Shown in pieces: positions 24,146 to 35,713 of a stretch of 64,000 nt of DNA (positions are counted from its first letter, which is position 1; each line of letters begins with the position of its first letter). A model generated the notes under the pieces. It was given only the letters and a program-made list of their open reading frames with translations, did not search any database and was not told where the DNA came from. A program made the position numbers and the translations under genes. Origin of the DNA: Siphonodentalium dalli (lineage: Eukaryota > Mollusca > Scaphopoda > Gadilida > Siphonodentaliidae); contig CP136068.1 of assembly GCA_032622095.1 (NCBI GenBank), positions 164,815,465 through 164,879,464 of the forward strand, read 5' to 3'.

Positions 24146-25346
24146 CATTGCAGGACAATATTTTAAATTTGAAACGCACGAACGCTCGCGACTACTGGAA
24201 ATTAGTTGGAAAGAAGCGCGCAAATACTCAACCTGTGGAATCGCCCACAATTAACCAATTTTATGATCATTTTGCAGAAACAAATTCAACAAAAGTAGAT
24301 CACAGTTATGATGAATATCTCCCGTGCACATGGTATATGTCTCATCTGGACCGTGACATTGAACTCCAAGAGATCGATAACGCGCTACGCAGCTTGAAAT
24401 TCGGCAAGGCCAGTGGAATAGATGAAATTAAAAATGAATACATTAAAATGGCTTCTGGAAAACTAAGGACTCATCTTCAGACATATTTTAACCTGATTCT
24501 AAAAAGCGGTATTGTACCAGACGACTGGGGAATTGGTATTATTCAGCCGATATTTAAATCAAATGATCCGAAAAAGCCAAATAACTATCGACCAATCACT
24601 CTAGTAAGTTGTATATCAAAGGTGTTCACATCTATTTTGAGCGAACGTATCCAAAGCTTCCTAGAAACCAACAAACTATTAGAAGAAAATCAAGCTGGGT
24701 TTAGAAAAAATTATTCGACACTGGATCATATATTCTCATTAAATAGTCTTATTGACCTTGTTAAAGCCCGCAAGCGTAGCTTATATTGTGCTTTCATCGA
24801 TTTATCGAAGGCTTTCGATCGGGTCTGGCGGGTAGGACTGTGGAGAAAACTCTTTCATATTGGAATAGAAGGTAGGATTCTAAACGTGATAATAAATATG
24901 TATAAGAACACAAAGTCTTGTGTTGCACATAATGGTGTTATATCAGCATTATTTCCATGCGAAACGGGCGTCCGAATCTTTCCCCTCTCCTTTTTTCCAT
25001 ATACACAAACGACTTAGAAATGTATTTACGCAAAAACGAAAATTGCGGTATAGTTCTAACAGACGTGCCTTGTGGTTCGAGCCTTCATTACTTGAAATTG
25101 TTCTGCCTCCTGTATGCTGACGATACCGTTCTTTTATCGTATTCTGCGGAAGGGCTACAATGCATGTTAAATGATTATGCCGAATATTGCCGTATCTGGA
25201 AATTGGAAATCAATAATGCAAAAAGTAATGTAGTTATATTTGGAAACAAAAGGAAAAAAGATGGGCATTTTATGCTGAATAGTGAGCAGATTGAAGTAAC
25301 GAAAACGTATAAGTACCTTGGATCAATTATATTTACTCTTTATTAA
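24142..25346 (+). pseudogene. LINE reverse transcriptase, frameshifted
   Basis: The first frame (24142-25017) shows LKFGKASGIDEIKNEYIK, YRPITLVSCISKVF, ENQAGFRK and motif A, YCAFIDLSKAFDRVW. Near 24965 the frame shifts to 24957-25346, which gives NLSPLLFSIYTNDLE, then LLYADDTVLLS (motif C with both catalytic aspartates) and KTYKYLGSI. The frame breaks in the usual GVRQG..LSPLLF motif, so no functional enzyme is made. Confidence 0.9.
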
Positions 25347-25760
25347 ATGAACTTGGGCTCAGTGGCACATGGGCTACACACGCTCCCAATCCCCTGAAAC
25401 TATTCCGCGAGGCTACAAAACAGCAACTTCAAGATCTTTATATTCAAAGTTGGTGGCAAACATTGTATTCTTCTGACAAGTATATTACGTATCGATATAT
25501 CAAAACAATCTACCGAGAAGAGGTATATTTTTCGAAATTGCATACAAACGATTCTATTTTAATTTTTAAATTCCGTACTCGAAATCATCGCTTACCAATA
25601 GAAACAGGAGACTGGATGAACTTACCCGATGATGAAAAAAAACTGCAAATTGTGCGACAAAGACGCGCCAGGTAATGAACTACATACACTTCTTGAATAC
25701 GATGCCTTGAACGTAATATTGTATCGCGTGATACTTGTACTTATATGTCTATGGTATTAC
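25347..25760 (+). pseudogene. LINE C-terminal region, partly deleted
   Basis: After YKYLGSI the sequence jumps to LLNELGLSGTWATH.., then LHTNDSILIFKFRTRNHRLP and a CKLCDKDAPGNELHTLLE zinc-knuckle-like end in another frame. The region that normally joins RT to this tail is missing, a second internal deletion. A C10 run near 25846 lies just downstream. Confidence 0.7.
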
Positions 25761-26450
25761 TATAGTATACCGTATACGTATATCAATTGCTATTCCTTTC
25801 TATATAATCCTGGTGTCATCTATAGACATAGAGATAATTTCAGACCCCCCCCCCCCCAATTTTATATCATTGCTGCTTTAGTACAGTCGCGATATATTAC
25901 ATGGCAACATCGCTCCACTAATTTATGTCAGTTCATCGGTACAAACCCCTTTTTCTCCGAGTCCATATAACCAACCCAACATCTTATAGAAGTCCATAAA
26001 TGAATATTATGGCACTATATAGAGATGACTAAAATTCTGACACCCCCTATTTTACAGCCTTGTTGCAATGTTCAGTAGAGTTGAGATGCATAATATGTCA
26101 ACATTGGTCATTATCGCTCTATAAATTTATATCGGTTCAACCCTTAGTTCCCTGTATCGCCCACCCCTCCCTGAATTTATTTTTTCATTTGTATTATAGT
26201 CTCGTTACGTACACATTTTATCTCTTGTAACTTTTGCTTCAATGCGTCGAGTTCCGCTGCAGGGAATACAAAACTGACAACATTTTGAAATGTTAGCAGG
26301 CTTCAAACTCATCTTATCCAAGAAAAACTCTGGTTACATAAGAAATTTGTGTATATGGTGTACGCGCATTTGTTGAGTTAAAAACCAAAGGTCCCACGTC
26401 AAGGTCCAAATCCCCAACACACTGTTGTGAGGTTTAACTCCATCTACAAA
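25761..26450. other. No gene seen
   Basis: AT-rich DNA with one poly-C run near 25846. No motif or repeat recognised. Confidence 0.5.
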
Positions 26451-26929
26451 CAGTAATGTCCAAAGTAATTGATCACTTAACCACAGCAAAATTATGGGTA
26501 TTTTTTCATGATTTTAAATCCTGAAAAATTACCCATAATTATGCTGTGGTTAAGTGGTCAATTACTTTGGGCATTACTGTAACCAATATAAGGATTTGAG
26601 GTTTAATGATAACTCAATCCTCATACAGTAATGTTCAAAGTAATTGACCACTTAAGCACAGCAGAATAATGGGTAATTTATCAGGATTTTAAATGATGAA
26701 AAAATACCCATAATTCTGCTGTGGTTAAGTGGTCAATTACTTTGGGCATTACTGTAACCAATATAAGGATTTGAGGTTTAATGATAACTCAATCCTCATA
26801 CAGTAATGTTCAAAGTAATTGACCACTTAAGCACAGCAGAATAATGGGTAATTTATCAGGATTTTAAATGATGAAAAAATACCAATAAGTCTGATCTGGT
26901 TAAGTGGTCAATTACTTTGGGCATTACTG
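26451..26929. mobile_element. Three tandem copies of a 129-bp palindromic MITE
   Basis: Copies are at 26451-26579, 26626-26754 and 26801-26929, a 175-bp period. Each is a near-complete palindrome: CAGTAATGTCCAAAGTAATT in, and AATTACTTTGGGCATTACTG out. Copies 2 and 3 are flanked by TA on both sides, the target duplication of Tc1/mariner elements. The 46-bp spacers (ACCAATATAAGGATTTGAGG..) are also repeated, so the MITE was copied together with flanking DNA. Confidence 0.8.
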
Positions 26930-28229
26930 TAACCAATATAAGGATGTGAGGTTTAATGAGAACTCCATCCACATAACTAATAAATATGTGTGAAAATTAA
27001 AACAAAACAAAATAAATTTCATGATGGCGTCCAATATGGACTGCCTAATTCTGCTCCAAAACATGTATATTGAATATATGGATGTTTATTGGGGGAAACC
27101 GATTATTTCAATGATATTTTCATTAACTGGGATCCAAAACCTGACTTACGGGAGCGTGCTTCGCGCGCGACTGTATCTTAAGCATATGTGCATATTTAAT
27201 AAGCCAACAATTGGAATCCCAACAGAAGATTGGCGTGGGTCCCTTGTGCGATCTGTCCATCGAAAATTATTTAGACATCTCAAGACACGTAAGACCCAAT
27301 AACTTAATATACAGAATAGATACATCTATTGCCTGAGTGACTAATATTTATATTTGTTACAATGAGGTCAAATAGTTGCGAAGCCAGCACCACAATTCTT
27401 TCCCTCCATAGTAAATCTTAAAACAACTTCTAAAGAATTATTAATTTACCTTATATTTGGTATGGAGCGTCCTTGGTTTATTGGAGTTCAGATTTGTTAA
27501 CACCACGTCACCAAGTTAATTACTTGCGAAGCCACAGCCATAAGTATTTCCCTCCATAGTAATTCTCAAAACAACTTCTTAAGAACAATTGACCTGGTCA
27601 GTCGCGCAATTATTGGAAGAGCCACGGTCAATCATTTTTTTTAAACCAAATGCTACATTTAAATTATTGCTTTATTTAAGCAAAACAAAAAATGAGAAAA
27701 TTAACTTTTACTACTTGCTAAATTTTATCTTTTAATTATTTCATTTAAATTTTAGTATTTAAAGCATACTAAGTCCAAGTCTTTATAATCTGTTGAGTGA
27801 CCCCACGGTCGTTTACTTGCTTTGTTAGTAATAATTTGAAGGATTACTTGTTTAAACGCAATTGTTATCAAAATATTTTATGTATTTTTTATAATTTCTA
27901 TTTATATGTAATACTATAATCTTGGTGGCGTTACCATTTCTGACTATGGTTTTCTTGTACCCGTGTGCTCGTGGGCGCATTACCGATGGGTGATTGGGTT
28001 TGATCAGAATGGCATTCACACTGCGGCAATCAAGCGGTTGTCTGGTGGAAAACAACCTAAAGTCTGTATTGGAGTATTGCCCAATTATGACATTCGTGCA
28101 GGGACGTTGTTAGAGGGTCTCCTTTGTGGGAACACAACTTGGAGTTTAAACCTGCACCTGAGACCCTCTAGCTACGTCTCTTGTACATATTATCAATAGA
28201 ATACTCCAGCAATTCTGAATGACAACCCA
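26930..28229. other. No gene seen
   Basis: AT-rich. A GATGGCGTCCAATATGGAC motif at 27023 resembles one at 40359, probably a scattered repeat. Between 28110 and 28165 TAGAGGGTCTCC is followed by an inverted GAGACCCTCTA, a small hairpin. The short open frames are not convincing. Confidence 0.4.
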
Positions 28230-28254
28230 ACTAGAAATTGAAATACATCGTACA

Positions 28255-28530
28255 ACTAGAATTGTTGGAACAGACGATAACCATTGACGAAATATAACAC
28301 AATGCACGAACGGTTGCGGTGTACTCACTGAGCGAGTATTTAAAGGATACCGATTACCACTAATCAAATTGAACACGGTTCACCCATGCACTAGCGATAA
28401 CATATCAATGAGTGTCTCCGATGAATCATTTTTTTTCATTAGTGAATCAAGTCACATGTGGAAAACCTATTATTGTATTGGTCATCATGCATGTGAACGC
28501 GGCATTACAAGAAGTCGCCTTTTCACTGTT
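28255..28530 (+). repeat. Diverged copy of the large inverted-repeat sequence
   Basis: Blocks GGAACAGACGATA, GGATACCGATTACCACTAATC, GCGATAACATATCA, AAGTCACATG and CATGTGAACGC occur in the same order and spacing as in the left arm of the large inverted repeat at 35240-35490. It is much more diverged than the two arms are from each other, so it is an older member of a dispersed family. Confidence 0.55.
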
Positions 28531-28590
28531 GGAATAAGAGTGGAGGTCTATGGTAATCGACACCTTTTGTGTGCCCCACAGACGCTTGTG

Positions 28591-28656
28591 ATTACAATAA
28601 TTGTGTTCTATAGTATAGGGCCCAGGGGCCTATACTATAGAATACATTTTTTGTAA
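28591..28656. repeat. Palindrome, about 66 bp
   Basis: Inverted halves ATTACAA...TTCTATAGTATAGG and CCTATACTATAGAAT...TTGTAAT meet at GGGCCCAGGGGCC. A related half-site (ATTCTATAGTATAGGCCCCA) recurs at 30446-30465, and CGARTACTATAG-type motifs lie near 28690, 28757, 30152 and 30371. It is probably a fold-back MITE family. Confidence 0.6.
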
Positions 28657-31600
28657 TAGCAAGCTTATTTGAGCCGTACAGAAGGTGTCGAGTACTATGG
28701 ACCACTGTAATCTAGCAGCTAACGCGATTTCTTGTAAATCACAAAAAGACGGCAAATCGAGTACTATCGACCACCGTTCGTCAAACGCACATCTAAACAT
28801 TTGTGATTTTATCAAGGGAAATTACTCTAATGATATATGCGAATGATATGGCAATGCCTATTTGTGTCAGTCGGTGAGTGATTTAGTTGATGAATAAAGG
28901 TACATAATGTGTGACTAGTTTCCGATACTTGGGTTATTTTGACCACAATTGCGCACGATGAAAAGTAATTCCTTCGGTATCGTATGGAATATTTACCATT
29001 TTCAGAAGGTTTATGTTACATAAACATGTAACATGAAACATTTGAAATTAACGGTTTTTCGAAAAGGGTCGGCAAGCACACATAGCGGTTGCCCTTCAAA
29101 TGGCCACATCAACTTTATATAGCAATATTACCAAGGATGGAACCTGATTTGTCTAGCTAGCTTAGGGCTGGGACAGCGCTGAAATATTAGAAGTGGGAAC
29201 ATCTAGACCTTAATAGTTGAAAAGGTTGAGGTACAATGCATCTGGGAAAATTCAAACCCATGATGGGGTGCGATGGCTGTTCTCTGACTTGGTTTTTTCG
29301 ACCTGTGTCAAGGATGGGTGTTCATTTGGAAATTCCAATGTGGACGAACACTCCCTCGTCCAGGGTCTCCGGGGACATCCAACCTCGATTTAAAAACATA
29401 TATATAGCACCATCTACTTAAACTATACCTAATTAATGGTACATTCCATTTATACCCAACTAAGCGGCTGAATTTAGGTCAACATATGACATTTGGTTTA
29501 TAACCAACACGCACTACTACATTGGTAAGTTAAGGATCATGAGACCCCGATTTTTTCTAAGAATTCACTCATGGAACATTATGTGCGGCACTATTGGCCA
29601 AATTAAATTGTTTAGACCACAAGGTGAATGCAAACTTCTTGAGCACACAAATGCCATGCGGTTCAAATATGTTTCATAATGTCATGGTCAATATTTGGGG
29701 TCCACTGATTCTTAACGCAACTTAGCCTGAAATTATCAGTAACTGTTTCAACACGAAATGCCACCACCCCCGATTCACCGCGTATCCGTGTACCTTCGCA
29801 CAAAGATCGTTTATACGTTTTGAGCCCAAGCCCCACAACTTTAACTCTTTAATTCCGTTCATAATTAAAATCTCCTTTCAACTCCATTGAGCGTAAACCA
29901 CCTTAATGGGTTAACAATTGAGATTCCGTGACTGCATTACAAAGAACATGTACCCAGCTAATCGCACTCACAATTATCTGCACGGATCATCGTCGTGGTC
30001 ACGGCGTGAAAAATCAATTATGTAGCCTATGCCGTTGTAATCTAATACGGAATTTTTACAAAAATAGTATTATCGCTGTACTATAGAACCCGCTTAGCCC
30101 GTACTTTATCATTCCGTATTGCGAATTTTTACATATTACAAAGCCGTAGCGTTCGAGTACTATGAAAACATGAACAGATGAAACTTTCAGGCCCCCTTTT
30201 TCTCCACCAAATGCAAAGATTTTCCGGTCAAGTGAATCCCGGTATATAGATGGTTCGCCAAAAAAGATCATATAAGTCATTGCATGTCAATGTATTTTGC
30301 ATATAAAGAGTTTTGGGCATATGTTGAGTTTCAATCTACAATGAAAGAAATACACTGATAGAAATACAGTCGAATACTATAGAACACAAAATATGTATTA
30401 CAAAATTTGTAAATCACAAATTAACGCTGATATTACAAAAATTGTATTCTATAGTATAGGCCCCAGGAGTGGCAAGAACACGTACTATCAGTGAGTGATT
30501 TAAGGAAATATACGTAACCCATTTGAAGAAAGAATGGTAACCTTTCTGTGACACAGAAATGACTATTTATACTGGTTTCATTAAAGGAGGTGATACCATT
30601 TTTCATATTATACTGGAGATAATTTTGTGATTTTATTGTCAAAATTGTTTTAAATGTTAAAATCAACAAGATATTAATTTAATTGAAGAAAATCATACAC
30701 AGCCCAAGACTGAATCTAATAAGATTTGAGAAAGATTACGAAGATACTCTCAAATATACTCCTAACGCGGAATTGTCTACTCTTCATTGTGTGAGATGTT
30801 GTGATCATATATGATGACAAGAAGAGAAACGCCATATCGATTCCCATTCATTTATTTGTATTGATGTTAGATGTTTGGATACTAACGTCAAGAAGCGGTT
30901 GTTTTAGCTGCATGGACGTCACTATATATACGAATGTATAAGCAGGAATTAAGTGATTACTCCGCCGAAACATGGACGCAAGGGGTGTAATTGTACATAT
31001 GAAACATGTTAGAAAATTCAGTCTGCTGAACGATTCCAATTGCCCAACTTTTTCACGAAAGTCGTCTTTCATATGTATTATTCTGCATGCCTTCAGCGTA
31101 AATCATTTGAACTGAAGCATGAACTATTTGAACTGAAGCGCGAATAATTTACACTGACGCACAATCAGTTGCAATAAAGTGCCACCATGTCACGTTAGTA
31201 ATGCGAAGTTTTGAATATGTACGAAAAGTCATTAGAATTTGAAATTTTAACGCAAAATGAAAGTAAAATAGTGTTCTCGCTTCGGATAGTATTTTTCTTG
31301 GAAACAAAAATGTGTTCACTGCCAAATTGTTCTGAGATTATATTATAGCAAGTCGGTATACCAACTTAATTGTTGGTTGCAGAGAATACAAAGATACATA
31401 CCTTTCACATGTAAACTTTTCCTCATTTATTGGTTTCAATTGTAAACGTTTATTTTTGCTAACATTGTTTGAGGAGAAGCCAGAGTCAAAGGGTCATTGT
31501 TGTCGTACTTGATACACGGTTCATGCCAACTGTCATTGGCAGTAAAATTTTGGACATTTCTCGAATAGATATTAAATAAATGTTAATAATAACAACTTAG

Positions 31601-31881
31601 CCTTGGGTTGAAAATAATTATTCGAATTTAGAGAGCTTTTAGTAATTAATCATTTGTCCCCATCTGTTGCTATTGTGCAGGTATCATAAATCTGGATCAT
31701 ATATTTACAATTTCACGGAATATATATTGATTATCTCTTATTCGAGAAATAGAGTTAACTGAATTGGCCATGGTTTGTTCACAATATATGGTAAGGTGAC
31801 ATCAGTCACTTATTTATTTTTGGAAATTCGAAAAAAAAAATCTTAAGATTTTCACGTCATTGTAGGTAGGTGGCCGTTAAC
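28657..31881. other. Non-coding stretch
   Basis: No gene recognised. It holds the scattered TATAGTATAGG-type half palindromes mentioned for 28591-28656. All open frames are short and lack motifs. Confidence 0.5.
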
Positions 31882-32023
31882 AATAATTAAGATTCCACCC
31901 AAAAAATAAATATCACTCAACCCACTGGGTTGCCATACCCTACGATCCAAAACTCATTTCTGGTAGATTTTCACGGAATAAACCCAACTGTTGGGTAACT
32001 TTTTTGGTGTAATCTTAATTATT
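31882..32023. mobile_element. Small TIR element (MITE), about 142 bp
   Basis: The left AATAATTAAGATTCCACCCA and the inverted right AATAATTAAGATTACACCAA match over about 24 bp with two or three differences. Two more inverted segments (CAACCCACTGGGTTG and CCCAACTGTTGGG) lie inside. Related words (TTCCGTGAAAATC, ACCAGAAATG) follow near 32050, suggesting a neighbouring fragment. Confidence 0.55.
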
Positions 32024-33610
32024 CTTCAACATCAACCCTACACTGAATATTCCGTGAAAATCGGACCAGAAATGCGCGATTTTTGGGTGGGTGCAATCTG
32101 TTTACCCTCACAATATGAGAGAGATATGTTCGAATTATGAAAAAAAAGTGGTTTTAAAAAAAATAAAAACAACAATAGACAATTTGACATGAAATTTTTT
32201 AAGAAAAATAACACGGCATTATCAAGACTATGAACCAAACTAGGGTATGCGCTCAGTCTACCATCTGAGATCATGGCTGTCTGCAAGAAAATAAATAAAA
32301 CCGCTTTTGTTGCATATTTTAGTTTTTTGGCAGCCATTTGCGGGACTCGTTTTTTTTTATCGGGAAAAGGACCAAAACAATATAAATAATATTCAACCAC
32401 GTTTTCAATAATCTGGCAATTTATTAGTTATAAACCACTTTTTTATAATTCGAACATATATCTCAATTTGTGAGGATTAACTGAAATCGGTTTCCAGAGA
32501 AAACGCATTTGAACCATCACCCCAAGACGAATTCTTCCCAAAAATATCCCAGAAAATGTAACATGTCAGCCGGTTATTGTCACAACCAGTATATATATAT
32601 CGGGTGTTGTGTCCTCTTCCAAAGTTTCAGTATTGAATATTGTCATAATGGAGTTTCTCAGTATTCCATATGTCCTCTTTCTACACAGGTACTCACTTCA
32701 AAATCACTGTCCCGTTAGTCAGGTCAACCTCCAAATTTAGTCGCAATTGACCAGACCCGGCGAACAGTAATTAATTTTTTTCACTCCAGAATTCAAGTGG
32801 ATTATTTGTTTGGATGCATTTCGCCAATAGTTCTACTGGTGTTTCTAATGCAAGCCATATACGGTTAGTGTGGTTATACAGATAACATTTTATACAATTG
32901 TTCCCACAACATTCCTTCAGATAGTTTAAAGATACATAGTTTAAAGAGTCGATGGTCCCCATATCATTCAGTTACAACACAGTATCATCCAGTTACAGCA
33001 ACGGAATTTCACCAAAAAGCCGATTTAGTTATCCAAATTAAATTATTACCAATGAATAACTGCAGTTTGGATGTGAGCGAGTATGGTTTACAACTTTCAT
33101 ATATGGTGATTCCTAATTCAAATTGGAATTCCCCAACAAGTGTTGTCGCGAATGTAAACACAGTATTTCCACGTGTAACCAACCATATGGTGCCATATGA
33201 CATGTCTACTTTCATGGATAAAATATGATTACCTATATTCATAAATAACTATATTCAGTATATTGCATTATCCGCACGTCAACTATAGCATGCACAACAT
33301 ACGTATTCTTGTTGACGGCGATAGTTTTCATCGACTTATAATCCGAAATTAGTTGGCCACTGATCGCACATGGAGCCGCGACCTTGAGTGACCTCTTGTA
33401 ACTGAGTGCGCGCATGTCTACTATTTCTGTAAGAAGTCAGCAGATTTTTGCCAGGCCGCCAAATATTCCCGGTGGTGAAAAATAACCGATTTAAAAAAAT
33501 CGATATCTAATAACTCTGAGCTTTGGTGGGTGGGTTCCTTGACTGCAATCAAATATTATTTGCACCCCCCCCCCGAAGCCAAAAGCAATATAGTAGTCAG
33601 GATCAGACAA
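32024..33610. other. No gene seen
   Basis: AT-rich, with short low-complexity A runs near 32140-32165. Nothing recognisable. Confidence 0.5.
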
Positions 33611-34040
33611 ACGTACGTGTAACTTGTAACGTGTGTTGCAATTGCCAACGAAAGTCAACTGACTCGCGTGACAATGACGCCTACACGTTCAAACCGTTCA
33701 GAAGTTTTGTGTCCAACCCCAACGTCACTTGTAGGAATATTTTAAATTGATTTAAGCCAAATAAGTGTATCGCTGGTCTCATTGGGGCTGCTTGTATGCG
33801 CCCGTTGTGGTTTAACAGAAAGGGAAATCAACATGTATGTACCATTCACCGGGATACCAGTAATGTGTTGATCAGCACAAACTGACCAATAAACACAATA
33901 GAGTTATCTCGCCTTCTATGGTTCCCGACTATATTACAAGTTTCTCCGGAAAATAATACACGTGAAGTGTTGGCGCCATGTGCATTTCTGTAGCAATACC
34001 TTAGTGTTATAGTAACACACACGTTACAAGTTACACGTAC
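33611..34040. repeat. Inverted repeat pair across the left edge of the arm
   Basis: GTACGTGTAACTTGTAACGT at 33613-33632 is inverted as ACGTTACAAGTTACACGTAC at 34021-34040. The spacing of about 430 bp fits a small TIR element at the margin of the large inverted repeat. The second copy lies inside the arm and recurs near 46548-46570 in the other arm. Confidence 0.45.
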
Positions 34041-35713
34041 ATGTGGTTGATCATGGTTAGTAATTTTTTGGGGGCATTTTTTAAATCGTATTATGCATTG
34101 TCCAAAGGATTTTTATGGAAATATTTTCCACACTCGCATGCTACAATAATTTATCACATAATTAACCCACAAAACCAGCTTCATAATTATTGGTAAGACA
34201 CACGTGTAATATTAGCGCGTGCGATGACGTCACACCATTATTTAAATGACTTGCGATCGCTGAAGTTTATGATTCTTGTTTTCGATGAAAACTTCGCGTT
34301 TATTTGATCATGTGATAAAAGGTATCTCAAACTCGTTCTATTTTATACTTAATTTATCAACCTCGTCCACTAAATTCTATTTGAGCCTCGGCTCAAATCG
34401 AATTTAGTGAACTCGGTTGATAAATTTAGTATCAAATAGAAACTCGATCATGTGAGATCCTCTATATCATCCACGATCAATGTGTTTCGGATGTGGTGTC
34501 TTACACCGACCTTGGATTTGTTTCAACAGTTGAAAATTTCCAAACGGATTAGACATTAGATTGAAGTTGCAGACTGATGTTATGTTGATTTCGATAGTTT
34601 TGTATTGCAAAAAGTTGTGTTAAATTTGATATACGTTTAGACAATAATTCGAATAAATTCGTACTTTCATTCAAACGTTTGGAAAGAAATGGCATCAGTT
34701 GGAAATATCCAACCATGGGGATGTTGGGGTGGAAATTCCAACCCAGGGGCTGACAGGAAAACAGCCGATCCTGGTTATTCCACTCCCGCGCAATAAATGC
34801 GGACCTTTAATTGTTTGGTGTGCATTATTATATTGCAATATATCTATATTGTGTACAAAAAAACACATACATGTCTAAATCTACGATGGAATAACTCTGA
34901 CTTATATCGGAATTTATAGCGGTCTGCTTAAAGGGGGGCCAGAGGATGTCGGTTATAAATTCCAAACTGCGCATCCCCCACAGTGACCTTCCAGTTTCGT
35001 CTCTGTGATCAAAATTTCACGTTAAAAACAAGGCATGTGAGGTACCAGGTGTGAAATTAAAAGCCGAGGGGAGGGGTGCATATTTAATTATGTGATCTTG
35101 GTATTTGGGCCTGGTTCAAGGTGGGATTGCAGTTGGAAATCCAACATGAACATCCTCTATAGATATATGTCCCTACCCACATCCATATAATAGTTCAGCG
35201 ATTCTGTCAACTCATCTAAAAATGGAATTACCAAGTCTGTTGTTGAAACAGACGATACTATGTGATTGATCATAACTCGAGTGATTGAACGGTTACCATC
35301 GTATCCCTTTGAGATTATTTAACGGATACCGATAACCACCAATCATGGTGAACTCATATCGCCCACAGGCGACAACATATCAGTGCACTGCCTCCATCGG
35401 ATATTTTCCTGTATTATTTTTTTGCATTGGTCAAGTAAGTCACATGGGGCATACCTGATATTTCTTGCCCGTCATGTGAACGCACCATTATTCTCACTGA
35501 AAATGTAATTGGAAAGTATAAAACCGAAACTAGAATAGCAAATGCGATCACTCTATTCATAAATATATCGGCATATGGCAATTCAAAATCGCGCACCACA
35601 TTGTGTCAAATCAAAAATGTTGTATACCTTCCCATTATTTTTATTTCTTTGCTTTGGCACCGTTGCATACTAGCAAAATCAAATATTCTAAATAGTGTTA
35701 TTTTAAGCCCCGT
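33834..35713 (+). repeat. Large inverted repeat, left arm (intact)
   Basis: This 1880-bp arm is matched in reverse complement by 39884-40232, 43978-44282 and 45587-46734. Identity is very high along most of it, for example the block from GGGGATGTTGGGGTGGAA at 34720 to GTCTCTGTGATC at 35010. It carries a 160-bp palindrome but no convincing gene. The arm ends at CCCCGT (35713), where similarity to the other arm stops. Confidence 0.85.
34300..34460. repeat. Compound palindrome inside the left arm
   Basis: Centred near 34388. CACTAAATTCTATTTGAGCC and GGCTCAAATCGAATTTAGTG meet with a 2-bp loop. Outside them lie ATTTATCAACC and GGTTGATAAAT, and further out GATCATGTGA motifs. The symmetry covers about 150 bp and suggests a fold-back element carried within the arm. 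The same structure is at 46140-46295. Confidence 0.75.

Larger units (their letters stand above)
19453..25760 (+). pseudogene. Broken LINE (APE endonuclease plus reverse transcriptase)
   Basis: Non-LTR retrotransposon on the plus strand. Parts in order are the endonuclease N-terminus (19453-19743), a foreign insertion (19744-23172), the endonuclease C-terminus and linker (23173-24145), reverse transcriptase (24142-25346) and a C-terminal region (25347-25760). It is dead for several reasons: the insertion, a frameshift near 24965, an internal deletion after YKYLGSI, and a disrupted C-terminus. The domain order fits the CR1/Jockey-like group of APE LINEs, but the clade is not resolved. Confidence 0.85.

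Noticed and set aside
23690-24250. 186-codon minus-strand frame
   Set aside because: Shadow of the LINE linker region on the plus strand.
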